From positions 9,418,449-9,482,448 of the forward strand of contig OU696582.1 of NCBI GenBank assembly GCA_916048095.2: a stretch of 64,000 nt of DNA, written 5' to 3'. Below, in pieces: positions 62,888 to 64,000 of this stretch (positions are counted from its first letter, which is position 1; each line of letters starts with the position of its first letter). The notes beneath the pieces were generated by a model. It was given only the letters and a program-made list of their open reading frames with translations, was not told where the DNA came from and did not search any database. Both the position numbers and the translations under genes were made by a program. The DNA comes from Sacculina carcini (lineage: Eukaryota; Arthropoda; Thecostraca; Sacculinidae).

Positions 62888-63414
62888 TGCCCTAAGTGTT
62901 ACCTAAGTGTGCCCTAAGTGTTACCTAAGTGTTACCTAAGTGTGCCCTAAGTGTTACCTAAGTGTGCCCTAAGTGTTACCTAAGTGTTACCTAAGTGTGC
63001 CCTAAGTGTTACCTAAGTGTGCCCTAAGTGTTACCTAAGTGTGCCCTAAGTGTTACCTAAGTGTGCCCTAAGTGTGCCCTAAGTGTTACCTAAGTGTACA
63101 CTAAGTGTTACCTAAGTGTACCCTAAGTGTGCCCTAACTGTTACCTAAGTGTGCCCTAACTGTTACCTAAGTGTGCCCTAAGTGTTACCTAAGTGTTACC
63201 TAAGTGTGCCCTAAGTGTAGCCTAAGTGTAGCCTAAGTGTTACCTAAGTGTTACCTAAGTGTGCCCTAAGTGTTACCTAAGTGTGCCCTAAGTGTGCCCT
63301 AAGTGTTACCTAAGTGTTACCTAAGTGTTACCTAAGTGTTACCTAAGTGTACCCTAAGTGTTACCAAGTGTTACCTAAGTGTTACCTAAGTGTGCCCTAA
63401 GTGTGCCCTAACTG

Positions 63415-63425
63415 TTACCTTAGAG
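63415..63425. repeat. TTAGAG variant unit, copy 7
   Basis: 57 bp after the short unit at 63364 and 538 bp after copy 6. Confidence 0.9.
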
Positions 63426-64000
63426 TGCCCTAAGTGTTACCTAAGTGTGCCCTAAGTGTTACCTAAGTGTTACCTAAGTGTGCCCTAAGTGTTACCTAAG
63501 TGTGCCCTAAGTGTTACCTAAGTGTTACCTAAGTGTGCCCTAAGTGTTACCTAAGTGTGCCCTAAGTGTTACCTAAGTGTACCCTAAGTGTGCCCTAACT
63601 GTTACCTAAGTGTGCCCTAACTGTTACCTAAGTGTGCCCTAAGTGTTACCTAAGTGTTACCTAAGTGTGCCCTAAGTGTAGCCTAAGTGTAGCCTAAGTG
63701 TTACCTAAGTGTTACCTAAGTGTGCCCTAACTGTTACCTAAGTGTGCCCTAAGTGTTACCTAAGTGTTACCTAAGTGTGCCCTAAGTGTTACCTAAGTGT
63801 GCCCTAAGTGTTACCTAAGTGTGCCCTAAGTGTTACCTAAGTGTTACCTAAGTGTGCCCTAAGTGTTACCTAAGTGTGCCCTAAGTGTTACCTAAGTGTG
63901 CCCTAAGTGTTACCTAAGTGTGCCCTAAGTGTTACCTAAGTGTTACCCAAGTGTTACCTAAGTGTTACCTAAGTGTGCCCTAAGTGTTACCTAAGTGTGC

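Larger units (their letters stand above)
1..64000. repeat. 11-bp telomere-like satellite array filling the window
   Basis: The entire window is a head-to-tail array of 11-bp units, chiefly TTACCTAAGTG (a) and TGCCCTAAGTG (b). The CCTAAGTG part is nearly invariant, and the first three bases vary most. Spacing between successive CC landmarks gives 5776 units of 11 bp and 45 of 10 bp between bases 4 and 63990, with no other length needed in any interval I checked. All units point the same way. On the minus strand each reads CACTTAGG, so it contains TTAGG, and TTAGGG in type b. No gene, promoter, terminator, RNA gene or transposon end is visible. Stops occur in every unit on both strands. The array runs off both ends, so its true length is unknown. 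It is a eukaryotic satellite. Whether it is subtelomeric, centromeric or interstitial cannot be told from the window. Confidence 0.99.
60841..64000. repeat. Right-end mosaic with short recent duplications
   Basis: Short units at 60935, 62826 and 63364. The spacing 62826 to 63364 (538 bp) equals 60397 to 60935, and 60397/62826 and the TTAGAG mark 60454/62883 are both 2429 bp apart. A module P copy lies at 61426-62041 and part of it is duplicated at a 308-bp period. Sequence ends mid-unit at base 64000. No unique flank is reached. Confidence 0.85.

Noticed and set aside
1..64000. CRISPR array
   Set aside because: Repeats are contiguous 11-mers with no unique spacers of constant length, no leader and no cas genes; the scale and base pattern are those of satellite DNA.
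1..64000. Canonical telomere repeat array
   Set aside because: TTAGG or TTAGGG words are separated by 6- or 5-nt spacers in an 11-bp period and mixed with many heritable variants and kilobase duplications; no pure TTAGG or TTAGGG tandem is present.
1..64000. Coding sequence for an 11-residue repeat protein (33 bp = 3 units)
   Set aside because: Such a frame would need no stops, but TAA (plus) or TAG (minus) occurs in every frame about every 33 bp.
1..64000. G-quadruplex or i-motif tract
   Set aside because: GGG occurs once per type b unit, so runs are 22 bp or more apart in alternating stretches and 11 bp apart only in short bb or bbb runs; loops would be 8 nt or longer, making stable structures unlikely.
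1..64000. Inverted copies or a palindromic centre of the array
   Set aside because: I saw no CACTTAGG on the plus strand anywhere; all units are in one orientation.
1..64000. Transposon or insertion inside the satellite
   Set aside because: The 11-bp register is continuous between all landmarks, leaving no room for any inserted non-satellite sequence.

Overview
The whole window is one uninterrupted simple-sequence satellite. It is a head-to-tail array of an 11-bp unit, always in the same orientation, with no unique sequence, gene, RNA gene or recognisable transposon anywhere in 64 kb. Two unit types make up most of it: type a, TTACCTAAGTG (about 36% GC), and type b, TGCCCTAAGTG (about 55% GC). 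They often alternate as a 22-bp dimer. A gene-free satellite of this size is not credible in a bacterium or archaeon, so this is eukaryotic heterochromatin: subtelomeric, telomere-adjacent, centromeric or an unplaced satellite contig. The species cannot be named from the sequence. On the minus strand nearly every unit contains TTAGG, and every type b unit contains TTAGGG, the arthropod and vertebrate telomere words. They are separated by a 6-nt or 5-nt spacer, so this is telomere-like but not a canonical telomere.

The unit register is strict. From the first CC at base 4 to the last complete CC at base 63990 the spacing resolves exactly into 5776 units of 11 bp and 45 units of 10 bp (43 TTACCAAGTG and 2 TGCCTAAGTG). 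Substitution variants recur in fixed contexts and serve as landmarks: TACCC, paired TAGCC, TACAC, TTAAC, CTACC, CGCCC, TTTCACC, TTTTACC, TTCCC, TAACTG, TATGTG, TACGTG, AAATG, TAAGGGTACCC and TTAGAG.

The landmarks show a second level of organisation, a mosaic of long higher-order repeats. 1-5617 recurs at 6903-12519 (offset 6902). 13382-15978 recurs at 17262-19858 (offset 3880). 19081-21455 is directly tandem with 21456-23830 (period 2375), with a junction visible as a lone TAGCC unit. 22700-28917 is a tandem of period 3067. About 28272-38777 recurs at 50445-60840 (offset falling from 22173 to 22063 in whole-unit steps). 27640-30650 recurs at 46683-49658. 11180-14260 recurs at 38700-41750. 34917-36373 recurs at 45226-46682. 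47310-49658 recurs at 50445-52793. The right end, 60841-64000, holds shorter recent duplications of periods 308, 538 and 2429. Smaller modules are shared by the blocks: module Q (about 0.4 kb, 15 full copies), module P (about 0.6 kb, 9 copies, one truncated), and a TTAGAG mark (7 copies).

Nothing here is likely to be translated, because each unit carries TAA on one strand and TAG on the other and 11 is not a multiple of 3. All six frames therefore close about every 11 codons. The consensus units contain no CpG. The likely history is unequal exchange, gene conversion or amplification within an in-register array. All alignments were read by eye from landmarks, not computed. Long-read assembly of such an array can create or collapse copies, so block structure should be confirmed on raw reads.
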